Shown piece after piece: positions 8,359 through 16,201 of a stretch of DNA of 64,000 nucleotides. Position 1 is the first letter of the stretch. Every line of letters begins with the position of its first letter. The translations under genes were made by a program, and so were the position numbers. Origin of the DNA: UBA2965 sp036526135 (GTDB lineage Bacteria > Pseudomonadota > Gammaproteobacteria > Pseudomonadales > Azotimanducaceae); assembly GCA_036526135.1 (NCBI GenBank), contig DATCZA010000046.1, forward strand, positions 124,001 to 188,000, written 5' to 3'. The notes under the pieces were generated by a model, which saw only the letters and a program-made list of their open reading frames with translations, was not told the DNA's origin and made no database searches.

Positions 8359-9168
8359 ATGACCGAACGCTACCAGGGATACCAGCGACTGGAGTTCGAC
8401 TACCCCCACCCACGGATACTGCGCATCAGCTTCAACCGCCCGGAGCGCTACAACGCCCTGGACGTCGTCGGTCACAACGAGATCACCTACGTCTGGCGCG
8501 AAGTGGACGCCGACCCCGACATCGACTGCGTGATCCTCACCGGCAAGGGCAAGGCTTTCTCGGCAGGCGGCGATTTCGAGATGATCGAAGAGATCATTGC
8601 CGACTTCGACACCCGCGCGCAGACCTGGAAAGAAGCGCGCGATCTGGTCTACAACATCATCAACTGCGGCAAGCCGATCATATCGGCGATCAACGGGCCC
8701 GCGGTGGGCGCGGGGCTCGTCGCCGGGCTTCTCGCAGACATCTCCATCGTGGCGGAGTCCGTCAGCCTGACAGACGGTCACACGCGCCTTGGCGTCGCGG
8801 CCGGAGACCACGCCGCCATCATCTGGCCGCTTCTTTGCGGGATGGCCAAGGCAAAGTACTACCTTCTGACCTGCGACCGGTTGTCCGGCGCCGAGGCCGA
8901 GCGCATCGGCCTGGTCTCCATGTGCGTGCCGGACGAAGAGCTCGAGAGCCGGGCCCTGTCGGTCGCCGTGCAGCTCGCCAACGGCGCTCCCAACGCCATT
9001 CGCTGGACCAAGTACGCGCTGAACAACTGGCTGCGTCTGGCCGGCCCGACCTTCGATGCGTCCACGGCACTCGAGATGCTCGGGTTCACGAGCGGCGAGG
9101 CGAGGGAGGGGGTCAGCTCACTCAAGGAGAAGCGGGATCCGGAGTTCAAGAAAGGTTCCCGGATCTGA
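8359..9168 (+). CDS. Enoyl-CoA hydratase/isomerase family protein
   Basis: This 269-residue crotonase-fold protein acts on acyl-CoA thioesters. The two oxyanion-hole segments are present (FSAGGDF at 67-73 and GPAVGAGL at 113-120). The region after them (TDGHTRLGVAAGDHAA, from about 138) replaces the more usual PExxLGxxPGxGGT, so the catalytic acid/base may differ from classical 2-enoyl-CoA hydratase and the exact reaction is open. The Shine-Dalgarno sequence GAGGGGAA precedes ATG 8359. It is probably part of fatty-acid or side-chain beta-oxidation, with no neighbouring partner gene in the same operon. Confidence 0.9.
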   Translation: MTERYQGYQRLEFDYPHPRILRISFNRPERYNALDVVGHNEITYVWREVDADPDIDCVILTGKGKAFSAGGDFEMIEEIIADFDTRAQTWKEARDLVYNIINCGKPIISAINGPAVGAGLVAGLLADISIVAESVSLTDGHTRLGVAAGDHAAIIWPLLCGMAKAKYYLLTCDRLSGAEAERIGLVSMCVPDEELESRALSVAVQLANGAPNAIRWTKYALNNWLRLAGPTFDASTALEMLGFTSGEAREGVSSLKEKRDPEFKKGSRI

Positions 9169-9179
9169 GGTCGGTGGCG

Positions 9180-9929
9180 TCAGTGGTCGCCGGTCAGCGG
9201 AACGAACATTACCGGCAGCACGTCCCTGGTCGCCACCGCTCCGTCGGCGTCCTTGCTGACGAGCACCAGGTTCTGACCGCCATGCACCTCGCCCACGGGA
9301 AGGATCATCCGACCGCCGGGCCGCAGCTGCTCCAGCAGCGGCGCAGGGATCTCTGGCGCAACGGCCGTTACGACGATACCGTCGAACGGACCTTTCTCGG
9401 GCCAACCGTAAAACCCGTCACCGACGCGCACGAAGACGTTGTCGTAGCCGAGCCGGTGCAGCCGCTCGGTGGCCGTTTGCGCGAGCGCGGGAATGATCTC
9501 CACCGTGTAAACCTCGCCCACGAGCCCCGCGAGCACGGCCGCCTGATAGCCCGACCCCGTGCCGATCTCCAGCACCCGGTGCGTCGGGTGGGGCTCGACG
9601 AAGTCGGTCATGAGCGCGACGATGAACGGCTGAGAAATGGTCTGCCCGTGACCAATGGGTAAGGGGACGTTCTCCCAGGCCGCGCCGGGGCTCCAGGCCT
9701 CGACAAACTCGTGGCGGGGCACGGCCTCGAGCGCCGCCATCACACGTTCGTCGAGGGCACTTCGGCCGGTATAGTCCGCCGTGCGCTTCGCATCACCACG
9801 GATCTCTGCCATCAGCCGGCGCTTGAGCAGCTCTTCCGGCTCTGCGGCGTGCAGCGCGGACGTCGCCCCCATCAGGAGGAAACTCCCGAACGCCCAGGCA
9901 AGCAGCCCTGTCGATGCAGCGCAGTACAT
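9180..9929 (-). CDS. pcm: Protein-L-isoaspartate O-methyltransferase, predicted exported
   Basis: The enzyme methylates isoaspartyl residues in damaged proteins using S-adenosylmethionine. Family marks are GHGQTISQPFIVALM (93-107), the SAM loop VLEIGTGSGYQAA (119-131) and PGGRMILPVG. Unlike cytoplasmic PIMT, residues 1-29 form a hydrophobic signal-like segment ending ALHA|AE. If this start is right the enzyme is exported, which raises the question of a SAM source. No good Shine-Dalgarno sequence precedes ATG 9929. A start at Met20 would remove most of the signal, so localisation is less certain than the family. Confidence 0.88.
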   Translation of the reverse strand: MYCAASTGLLAWAFGSFLLMGATSALHAAEPEELLKRRLMAEIRGDAKRTADYTGRSALDERVMAALEAVPRHEFVEAWSPGAAWENVPLPIGHGQTISQPFIVALMTDFVEPHPTHRVLEIGTGSGYQAAVLAGLVGEVYTVEIIPALAQTATERLHRLGYDNVFVRVGDGFYGWPEKGPFDGIVVTAVAPEIPAPLLEQLRPGGRMILPVGEVHGGQNLVLVSKDADGAVATRDVLPVMFVPLTGDH

Positions 9930-10020
9930 CTATTTAGCATGACATGGCTGGCCGAGCCGGCCCATCCGCATTGTCCCGTATGGATTTGCGCGCCCGTCGG
10001 CAACGACATAGCCTGTCGGC

Positions 10021-11253
10021 ATGAGCAACGAAACCCGCTGCTGCATCGTCGGTGCCGGCCCCGCAGGAATGTTCCTGGCACTTCTTTTGGCCCGGCGAGG
10101 AGTGACGGTCACCGTCCTCGAGCTCCATCGCGACCTGGACCGCGACTTCCGCGGAGATACCGTGCATGCCTCCACGCTGGAGGTGCTCGATCAGATCGGC
10201 CTGGCCGACCGCCTGCTCGCGCTGCCCCACGCAAAGATGCGCCAGGTCACTCTCCACACCGCCGCGCGGACGCTCGAGCTGGTGGACTTTTCGCGGCTGA
10301 AGACGCGCTTTCCCTACGTGATGGTCATGCCTCAAGTCGTCTTCCTCAACTACCTTCACGAGCAGGCGAAAAGCTACCCGGGATTTCGGTGCGTTCTCGG
10401 CGCCCAGGTTCAACAGCTCGTTGAGGTGGACGGACGCGTCTCGGGCGTCCGCTATCGGCGCGACGGCGAGGAGCACGAGCTGCGCGCCGATTTGGTCATC
10501 GCCGCCGACGGGCGCTTCTCGCGGCTGCGCAAGCTGGCCGGGCTGGAGGCCGAAAGCCTGAGCCCGCCCATGGACGTCTGCTGGTTCCGGCTGCCCCGGG
10601 AAGCATCCGACGGCCACGAGGCGGGCGGTTTCTTCGTCGGGCAAGGCCGCATGCTCATCGCGCTGCCCCGTTCGGACGAGTGGCAGATCGGCTACGTGTT
10701 TCCCAAGGGAGACTTCAAGACGCTCAGGGAATCCGGAATCCAGGCGTTCCGGGACTCCATCGCGGCAACCGCGCCCTGGCTGGCCGGACGCACCGACGTC
10801 ATTCACGGCTGGGAAAGGGTGCACCTGTTGACGGTGAGCTCTGACCGGCTGCCGACGTGGCACCGGCCCGGGCTCCTCTGCATCGGGGACGCCGCGCACG
10901 TCATGTCCCCGGTGGGGGGTGTGGGCATCAATGCGGCCATTGGCGACGCCGTCGAGGCAGCGAACGTTCTGACTCGACCCCTGCTGGACGCCGTCGCTCC
11001 CGGCGAAGCGGCCCTGGCCGAGGTTCAGCGGCGCCGGGAGGTTCCCACCCGGATCATTCAGGGCTTGCAGGCGCGCATACAGGACACCGTGGTGTCGCGC
11101 GCACTGAGAGACGAGGAGTTCCATCTGCCGCTTCCCGCCCGGCTGATCCTCGCCACGCCGGGGCTGAGAAACCTTCCCCCAAGGATTTTCGCGCAGGGCA
11201 TCAAGCCGCTAAGATTGGAAGCCCTCCCCCGCACGGAGCATCAAAGAACATGA
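10021..11253 (+). CDS. FAD-dependent (class A) aromatic-type monooxygenase
   Basis: This 410-residue flavoprotein is of the PHBH/UbiH fold. It has an N-terminal dinucleotide site (VGAGPAGM, from residue 10), the middle motif around ADLVIAADGRFSRLR, and a C-terminal FAD motif GDAAHVMSPVGGVGIN. Such enzymes hydroxylate aromatic or polyketide-like substrates with NAD(P)H and O2; the substrate cannot be read from sequence. It is translationally coupled (ATGA overlap) to the metallophosphoesterase downstream. A UbiH-like quinone hydroxylase is an alternative, but no ubi genes are near. Confidence 0.85.
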   Translation: MSNETRCCIVGAGPAGMFLALLLARRGVTVTVLELHRDLDRDFRGDTVHASTLEVLDQIGLADRLLALPHAKMRQVTLHTAARTLELVDFSRLKTRFPYVMVMPQVVFLNYLHEQAKSYPGFRCVLGAQVQQLVEVDGRVSGVRYRRDGEEHELRADLVIAADGRFSRLRKLAGLEAESLSPPMDVCWFRLPREASDGHEAGGFFVGQGRMLIALPRSDEWQIGYVFPKGDFKTLRESGIQAFRDSIAATAPWLAGRTDVIHGWERVHLLTVSSDRLPTWHRPGLLCIGDAAHVMSPVGGVGINAAIGDAVEAANVLTRPLLDAVAPGEAALAEVQRRREVPTRIIQGLQARIQDTVVSRALRDEEFHLPLPARLILATPGLRNLPPRIFAQGIKPLRLEALPRTEHQRT

Positions 11254-12116
11254 CGGGGCTGCGTTTGGGCGTGGTCGGCGACCTGCACACCCACTGGGAC
11301 GATATCGACGTGGCGCAGTTCAACGCGACGCGCTACGACCTGCTGTTCTTCACGGGCGACCTCGGTGGCGGCAGCGTCGAGAGCAGCCTGCGGGTGGCGC
11401 GAACGATCTCGCGACTCGACGTGGAAACCCTGGTCATGCCCGGAAACAACGATACCGGCGACATTCACCAGCTGGCTGCCGAGCTTTCCCACCGCTCAGG
11501 CCTGAAAAGGCTCACCGGGATCCGCCAGGGCGCCGGCGACGCGATCAAGCCTATTCGCCTTTGCGGGTACAGCAGCCATCGCTATCGCACCCCCGCTGCG
11601 GACGTGACGCTGATCGCGGCCCGGCCCCACAGCATGGGCGGCCCGACCCTGACCTTCGCCGACCACATGTCTGCCACGTACGGTATCAGCAGCCTTGAAG
11701 CGTCTGCCATGCGCCTGAAGGAACTGGTCGACGCGGCCGAAACCGCCGACCTCGTGTTCCTCTCCCACAACGGACCCACGGGCCTGGGCGGGGAGCCGGC
11801 AGACATGTGGGGCTGCGACTTCAAACCCGATGGGGGAGATTGGGGCGATCCGGATCTCCGAGAAGCCATTGCTCACGCCGTCGCGACCGGGCGACGAGTG
11901 CTGGCGGTGGTCGCGGGCCATATGCATCTCAAGACCAAGTGCGGCCAGGAGCGCCCCTGGCGCCGCGAGCACGACGGGATCCTCTACGTCAACGCCGCCC
12001 GGGTTCCGCGGATCTACTCCGGCAGCGACGACGTCATGCGCCACCACGTCTCGCTGCACATTCACGAACAGGGCATCGAAATCGACGAGTTGGAGGTCCC
12101 CCAGGGGCTGGGCTAA
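11250..12116 (+). CDS. Metallophosphoesterase, TIGR04168-like
   Basis: This 288-residue calcineurin-like phosphoesterase has the dimetal motifs GDLHTHW (10-16), GDLGG (36-40), GNND (65-68) and a late GHMH. The opening, with a tryptophan right after the first metal site, resembles the TIGR04168 group best known from cyanobacteria and plastids, whose substrate is not known to me. ATG 11250 overlaps the monooxygenase stop (ATGA), so the pair is one operon. The 3' end overlaps the convergent TerB-like gene by 4 nt. Confidence 0.85.
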   Translation: MTGLRLGVVGDLHTHWDDIDVAQFNATRYDLLFFTGDLGGGSVESSLRVARTISRLDVETLVMPGNNDTGDIHQLAAELSHRSGLKRLTGIRQGAGDAIKPIRLCGYSSHRYRTPAADVTLIAARPHSMGGPTLTFADHMSATYGISSLEASAMRLKELVDAAETADLVFLSHNGPTGLGGEPADMWGCDFKPDGGDWGDPDLREAIAHAVATGRRVLAVVAGHMHLKTKCGQERPWRREHDGILYVNAARVPRIYSGSDDVMRHHVSLHIHEQGIEIDELEVPQGLG

Positions 12117-12601
12117 ACCAGGGTCCCGAGTATGGCTTCCATGCGTCGGTCCGAGATCCCGTAGTAGGTCCGCATCAGATCGAGCACCTCGTTCTCTTCC
12201 ACCGCGACACGATCATCTGCCAGCGCGATGACGGCGGCGAGCGTAAACGCCATTTCCCGATCGTCCCGGTCCGCGCTCAACCGAGCTCCGATCCGCGCCA
12301 CGCAATCTTCTCTTCCTTCCCGACGAACGCGCTCAGCGAATTCGGCCAGCAGCGCGTCCACGGCTTCGCGGCCCATCAGACCATCGGTGAGCATGTCGAC
12401 CGCAACCACCAGGGCGTCGTGTTCCGAAACGGCCTGTTCGGCATCCGCCAGCATCACCAGAAACATGGTCTCGGCAAAAGGCTCTACCCGCAGGCGGACC
12501 GCATCGCCGGGCTGCTCATCGGGAACTTGGCCGGCAGCCCCGAGATCGCTGGAGAGCAGGTGATCGCGCAGCCGCACAATGGCGTCGGTTCGAATGTTCA
12601 T
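12113..12601 (-). CDS. TerB-like (tellurite-resistance/DjlA-type) helical protein
   Basis: This 162-residue, mostly helical protein has the look of a TerB/DjlA-N domain: acidic helices with FTLAAVIALADDRVAVEENEVL near the C-terminus, a pattern used in that fold for metal binding. It lacks a signal peptide. Its ATG overlaps the stop of the phosphotransferase gene (ATGA), so it is the third gene of an acyl-CoA dehydrogenase, phosphotransferase, TerB-like operon. A function in that operon is not known; a tellurite role should not be assumed. Confidence 0.6.
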   Translation of the reverse strand: MNIRTDAIVRLRDHLLSSDLGAAGQVPDEQPGDAVRLRVEPFAETMFLVMLADAEQAVSEHDALVVAVDMLTDGLMGREAVDALLAEFAERVRREGREDCVARIGARLSADRDDREMAFTLAAVIALADDRVAVEENEVLDLMRTYYGISDRRMEAILGTLV

Positions 12602-14025
12602 TCGGGCACCTCGATTCCGGCTCTTGCCAGCGCCGTTTTGAAACCAGAGTACCTGGGCTGATCGATGGCGATCTGGTTCACCACGGTGGTGCGGAGGTGA
12701 TCCGTGAGGGCAACGTCGTCGAGCGCCATCTCGCCGGATCGCAGCCGGTGGACGAGCTCCCAGCGCAGGGCGTCCAGATCCCCCGAACGCCCCAGCAGCG
12801 CTTCCAGCCGGACCTGCTCACGGAACCTCGCCTCGGCTCCCGTCGCCAGCTCTCGCAGCACGATGTCCAGGGAGTTGCCAGCCACCCGTGCCAGAAAGTT
12901 CGTCCGCCCGCTCGTAGCCGCCATGACGTCGGCGCGCAGGTAATCGCGCACGCTCACCAGCAGCTCGTCGACCCGGGGCATGTCCGTGCAATCCTCAAGA
13001 TCCGTGCCCGCCACCAGCTCCACGTCACCAGGAATGATCAGGTTGACGCAATCCACCTGGCACTCCGACGAGCGCCGGCCGATGGCCGGTCGCTCCACGG
13101 TCTTGTCGGGGCCGGTACGGTAGTGCTCGGCCATGCCCAGACAGCCGACCGCCCACCAGAACGACCCCATCACCTCCCAGAACTTCACGCGCTCGGGGTC
13201 CACTGCCACGCCGGACTCGTCCTCGTAGCCGCGGAACAGATCGGCGTACTCGCCGAAACCACCCACCGGCCGGTCGCTGCGTCCGAAACGCCAGGAGTTG
13301 GTGCAGATCCAGCCGAGGTCGCGCATGGGATCGCCGATGTGGGCGACCTCCCAGTCGAGCACGGCGACGATCCCGTTCGCGTCCACCATGAAATTGCCGT
13401 TGCGAAAATCGTTGTGGACGAGCGCCATGTCGAACGTCGCCGGCATGTTGTCGAGCAGCCAGCGCGCCGTGAAGTCGATCATCGGCTGAGGCGTGGGAAA
13501 GTCCTTGTAGCGATCCCAGCTGCGATGCAGCAGCTCCTCCGGAGTCAGAGTTTCCAGCCGCTCCCTGAGCCCGGCACGGTCCAGGTCGATGGCGTGAATC
13601 TTCGCCATCACTCGCCCGCACTCGTAAGCGAGCTGCGGCCGAACGCCGTCGAGCTCGCGCGCCCGGACGATGCGCGCGCCAAGCGCTTCGCCCTCCAGCC
13701 ACTCCATCACGAAACCTTCGCCCAGGCCGTCCTCCGGCTCCAGAACGTAATAGACCTCGGGCTCCGGGACCCCGGCGGCGCGGGCACTGCGCATCAGCAG
13801 GGCTTCGGTGGCCAGCGTCGGTGGCGCAACCTCCACGTCCAAGCCGCCCCCGGGAGCCCGGCGCATGGCCATGAGCTCCTCGCCGTCAGCCGTATCGACG
13901 GTAAGCCGATACGTCTCCTGGCTGGCTCCCCCGGACAGGCGCTCGGCAGAGCGCAGCGAGCGGACGCGCCCGACCCGAAGAGCCAGCACCTTGCCAAGCC
14001 GCGCTTCGAACTCGGCGTGGTCCAC
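12598..14025 (-). CDS. APH-family phosphotransferase with C-terminal helical domain (ACAD10/11-associated type)
   Basis: This 475-residue protein has a kinase-like N-terminal domain with catalytic loop HNDFRNGN (204-211) and metal-binding DWE (224-226), plus a roughly 120-residue helical C-terminal region that looks like the domain often found beside such kinases (DUF6285-like). Related kinases are fused to acyl-CoA dehydrogenases in eukaryotic ACAD10/ACAD11, where they phosphorylate 4-hydroxyacyl-CoA. Here the dehydrogenase is the gene immediately upstream. Start: GTG 14025, 2 nt after the dehydrogenase stop, with a purine-rich GGGAAAGCTGAAG before it; the frame stays open into the upstream gene, which is a shadow. 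Confidence 0.85.
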   Translation of the reverse strand: MDHAEFEARLGKVLALRVGRVRSLRSAERLSGGASQETYRLTVDTADGEELMAMRRAPGGGLDVEVAPPTLATEALLMRSARAAGVPEPEVYYVLEPEDGLGEGFVMEWLEGEALGARIVRARELDGVRPQLAYECGRVMAKIHAIDLDRAGLRERLETLTPEELLHRSWDRYKDFPTPQPMIDFTARWLLDNMPATFDMALVHNDFRNGNFMVDANGIVAVLDWEVAHIGDPMRDLGWICTNSWRFGRSDRPVGGFGEYADLFRGYEDESGVAVDPERVKFWEVMGSFWWAVGCLGMAEHYRTGPDKTVERPAIGRRSSECQVDCVNLIIPGDVELVAGTDLEDCTDMPRVDELLVSVRDYLRADVMAATSGRTNFLARVAGNSLDIVLRELATGAEARFREQVRLEALLGRSGDLDALRWELVHRLRSGEMALDDVALTDHLRTTVVNQIAIDQPRYSGFKTALARAGIEVPE

Positions 14026-14027
14026 CT

Positions 14028-15299
14028 TCAGCTTTCCCTGACACCCTTGGGCGCGCGCTGCGACATGAATCCGAACATGTATCCGGCTACCCGACGCATC
14101 TGGATTTCCTCCGCGCCCTCGGTGATCCGGTAGCGCCGATGGTGCCGATAGATGTGCTCGAAAGGCTTGTGCCGCGAGTACCCCAGACCGCCGTGAACCT
14201 GCATGGCGCGATCGGCCGATTCGCAGCACAGACGGTTCGACCAGTAGTTACACATGGACACCTTGTCCGAAACGGAGAACGCACCGTACGTATCCATTTC
14301 CCAGGCGGTTTTGTGGATGAGGGCCCGGAGCATCTCGCACTGGGTCTGCAGCTCGACGAGGGGAAACTGGATACCCTGGTTGGTCGCAAGCGCCTTGCCG
14401 AACGGCTTTCGTTCCTGCGCATACCTGACAGACTCGTTGATGCAGAACTGGGCGGCCCCGAGGCTGGAGGCGGCCTGACGGATGCGGTTCTCGTTGAAGA
14501 AGTGCTGAACCACCTGCAGCCCGCGCCCTTCGCCCCCGAAAATCGAAACGTGGGGCACGCGCACGTTGGTGAACGATACCCGGCCGTGATCCGTGGGCAT
14601 GTTGAACGTCCACAGCATCTCCTCGATCTTGACGCCATCGGCTTCCATGGGCGTCAGGAACGCGGTGATGCCGTCCCCGTCCCCGGGCTTGCCCGACGTC
14701 CGCGCCATCACCATGTCGTACTTGGCCTTGTGAATGCCCGTGTTCCAGGTCTTCTCCCCGTTGATCACCCACTCGTCGCCGTCACGCTCGGCGTGGGTCT
14801 CCATATGGGTGGCATCGCTGCCGTGGTTCGGCTCGGTGATACCGAAGGCGAAGCCGCGGACGCCGTTCGCGAGATCGTCGACCCACTCGGCCTTCTGCTC
14901 ATCGGTGCCGTATTCGAGCATGAGCAGCAGGCCGACCTGGTTGCCGACGATGGAATGCTCGTTCTGCAGATCGTTGTGCAGACCCAGGCCTTTGACGGCG
15001 AGATGCTCCCGGATGATGGCCATGCCCAGGTTGTTCCCGTTCATACCACCGTACTCCTTCGGAAAGGGGTAGCGGTAGAAGCCGGCCTCGTCTGCAAGAC
15101 GCTTCACTTTGAAAAGCAGCTGCTCCCATTCCTCGTTTGGCAGCCCGCCCCGATCCCAGTCCGTTCGGGCGTCTTCGCGGCGGTGGTCGAAGAAGCGGAT
15201 GTTGTCGTCCTGCTGCTCCAGCGGCTTGATCACCTGCTCGATGAAGTCGTCCAGGCGGTCCAGCAGCTCGGCGATGTCTTCCGGGATCTCGAAGTTCAT
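14028..15299 (-). CDS. Acyl-CoA dehydrogenase
   Basis: This 423-residue flavoenzyme oxidises an acyl-CoA to the enoyl-CoA. It has the FAD-binding stretch FAFGITEPNHGSDATHMET, the C-terminal HGGLGYSRHKPFEHIYRHHR block and ITEGAEEIQMR with the catalytic-type glutamate. The Shine-Dalgarno sequence AAGGGGAC precedes ATG 15299. It heads a three-gene leftward operon with the phosphotransferase, a pairing that suggests degradation of hydroxylated acyl chains (4-hydroxyacyl-CoA) as in the ACAD10/11 system. The chain-length preference cannot be judged. Confidence 0.93.
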   Translation of the reverse strand: MNFEIPEDIAELLDRLDDFIEQVIKPLEQQDDNIRFFDHRREDARTDWDRGGLPNEEWEQLLFKVKRLADEAGFYRYPFPKEYGGMNGNNLGMAIIREHLAVKGLGLHNDLQNEHSIVGNQVGLLLMLEYGTDEQKAEWVDDLANGVRGFAFGITEPNHGSDATHMETHAERDGDEWVINGEKTWNTGIHKAKYDMVMARTSGKPGDGDGITAFLTPMEADGVKIEEMLWTFNMPTDHGRVSFTNVRVPHVSIFGGEGRGLQVVQHFFNENRIRQAASSLGAAQFCINESVRYAQERKPFGKALATNQGIQFPLVELQTQCEMLRALIHKTAWEMDTYGAFSVSDKVSMCNYWSNRLCCESADRAMQVHGGLGYSRHKPFEHIYRHHRRYRITEGAEEIQMRRVAGYMFGFMSQRAPKGVRES

Positions 15300-15321
15300 A
15301 TGGGTCCCCTTAAATGTTCGT

Positions 15322-15349
15322 TTGGCATTCCCCGCAGCCCAATTAAAAT
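15322..15349 (+). promoter_or_regulatory. Sigma-70-like promoter for the selenoprotein gene
   Basis: TTGGCA (15322-15327), a 16-bp spacer and TAAAAT (15344-15349) each match the consensus boxes in 5 of 6 positions. The predicted transcription start near 15356 gives a leader of about 27 nt before the TTG start at 15383. The promoter sits in the spacer divergent from the acyl-CoA dehydrogenase gene. Confidence 0.6.
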
Positions 15350-15382
15350 GACCTGACCATCGGATTGCAAAGGGCCTGCGCC

Positions 15383-15601
15383 TTGAACGTAAGCATCACC
15401 TACTGCGTGCAGTGAAACTACCAACCCAAGGCGGTCAGTCTGGCTGCCAGGATACGAGAAGCCTTCGGTGTCGAGGCCGAGCTCGTCGGCGGGGGCAGCG
15501 GGATATTCGATGTGGTCGTGGACGGCCGCACCGTTTACTCCAAGCACGAAACCGGCCAGTTTCCGGACGAGGCGGACCTGGTCGCTTCCCTCGGCGGCTG
15601 A
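15383..15601 (+). CDS. SelW/Rdx-family selenoprotein with in-frame TGA (selenocysteine)
   Basis: A frame that no ordinary gene caller would join reads, from TTG 15383, NVSITYCVQ, then TGA at 15413-15415, then NYQPKAVSLAARIREAFGVE, and continues to a second TGA at 15599. The 72-residue product matches the thioredoxin-like SelW/SelT/SelH (Rdx) family: redox motif CxxU on the first loop (Cys8, Sec11), Tyr-x-Pro after it, GGGSGIFDVVVDG in the middle and YSKHETGQFPDEADL at the end. TGA falls exactly on the second redox position, where relatives have Cys or Sec. AAAGGG lies 8 nt before the TTG start, and a SECIS-like hairpin follows the TGA. No sel genes lie in this window. The alternative, a nonsense mutation in a CxxC gene, is less likely given the hairpin and intact frame. 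Confidence 0.85.
15430..15448 (+). promoter_or_regulatory. Bacterial SECIS-like hairpin inside the selenoprotein gene
   Basis: GGCGGTCAGTCTGGCTGCC folds into an 8-bp stem (two G-U pairs) closed on GTC at 15438-15440, with two more C-G pairs possible below an internal loop. The apical loop carries GU and begins 22 nt after the TGA. SelB-dependent hairpins in bacterial selenoprotein mRNAs use a GU-containing apical loop at about this distance (E. coli fdhF is the model). Confidence 0.7.
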
Positions 15602-15625
15602 CCGGCGAGGCTGGCGGCGGCGCCC

Positions 15626-16183
15626 TCAGTCCTTGAGGAGGTTCAGAAACTCCGTGCGCGTGCTGGGATTCTCGCGGAAGGCCCCGAGCATGGCGGAAGT
15701 TTTCATCAGAGAGTTCTGCTTCTCCACCCCGCGCATCATCATGCAGAGGTGCCTGGCCTCGATGATCACGGCGACGTCGGCAGCTCCCGTGACCTCCGTC
15801 AGCGCGTTCGCGATCTGAAACGTCAGCTCTTCCTGAATCTGCAGCCTGCGCGCAAACATGTCGACGATGCGGGCAACCTTCGAGAGGCCGAGTACCTGTC
15901 CGTCCGGAATGTAGCCGACGTGGCAGCGACCGATGAAGGGCAGCAGGTGATGCTCGCAGAGGCTGTAGAGCTCGATATCCTGAACGACGACCATTTCCCG
16001 GTTGTCGGAGGGGAACAGCGCGTCGTTCACGACGTCGTCGAGCGTCTGCTGGTAGCCACGGGTGAGAAACAGCATCGAGTCCGCCGCGCGGCGCGGCGTA
16101 TCGACCACGCCGGGGCGATCGATGTCGTCCACTTCTTCGATGATGGTCGTGAAAGCCTCTAGGAGCCTGTCGCGGTCACGCAT
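15626..16183 (-). CDS. folE: GTP cyclohydrolase I
   Basis: This 185-residue enzyme converts GTP to dihydroneopterin triphosphate, the first step of folate (and pterin) synthesis. Zinc ligands are in SLCEHHLLPF (Cys76, His79) and ARHLCMMMRG (Cys147), and GLSKVARIV and the C-terminal TRTEFL are typical of type IA. ATG 16183 follows a GGGGGAG ribosome-binding site. It lies 18 nt behind thrS on the same strand, so the two may be co-transcribed. The gene converges on the selenoprotein gene. Confidence 0.97.
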   Translation of the reverse strand: MRDRDRLLEAFTTIIEEVDDIDRPGVVDTPRRAADSMLFLTRGYQQTLDDVVNDALFPSDNREMVVVQDIELYSLCEHHLLPFIGRCHVGYIPDGQVLGLSKVARIVDMFARRLQIQEELTFQIANALTEVTGAADVAVIIEARHLCMMMRGVEKQNSLMKTSAMLGAFRENPSTRTEFLNLLKD

Positions 16184-16201
16184 GTCGTTTGCTCCCCCGG
16201 A

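Noticed and set aside
15413..15415. TGA as an ordinary nonsense mutation in a CxxC thioredoxin-like gene
   Set aside because: The remaining frame, promoter, start and a hairpin at the right distance are all intact, and the stop falls precisely on the redox residue where relatives use Sec.
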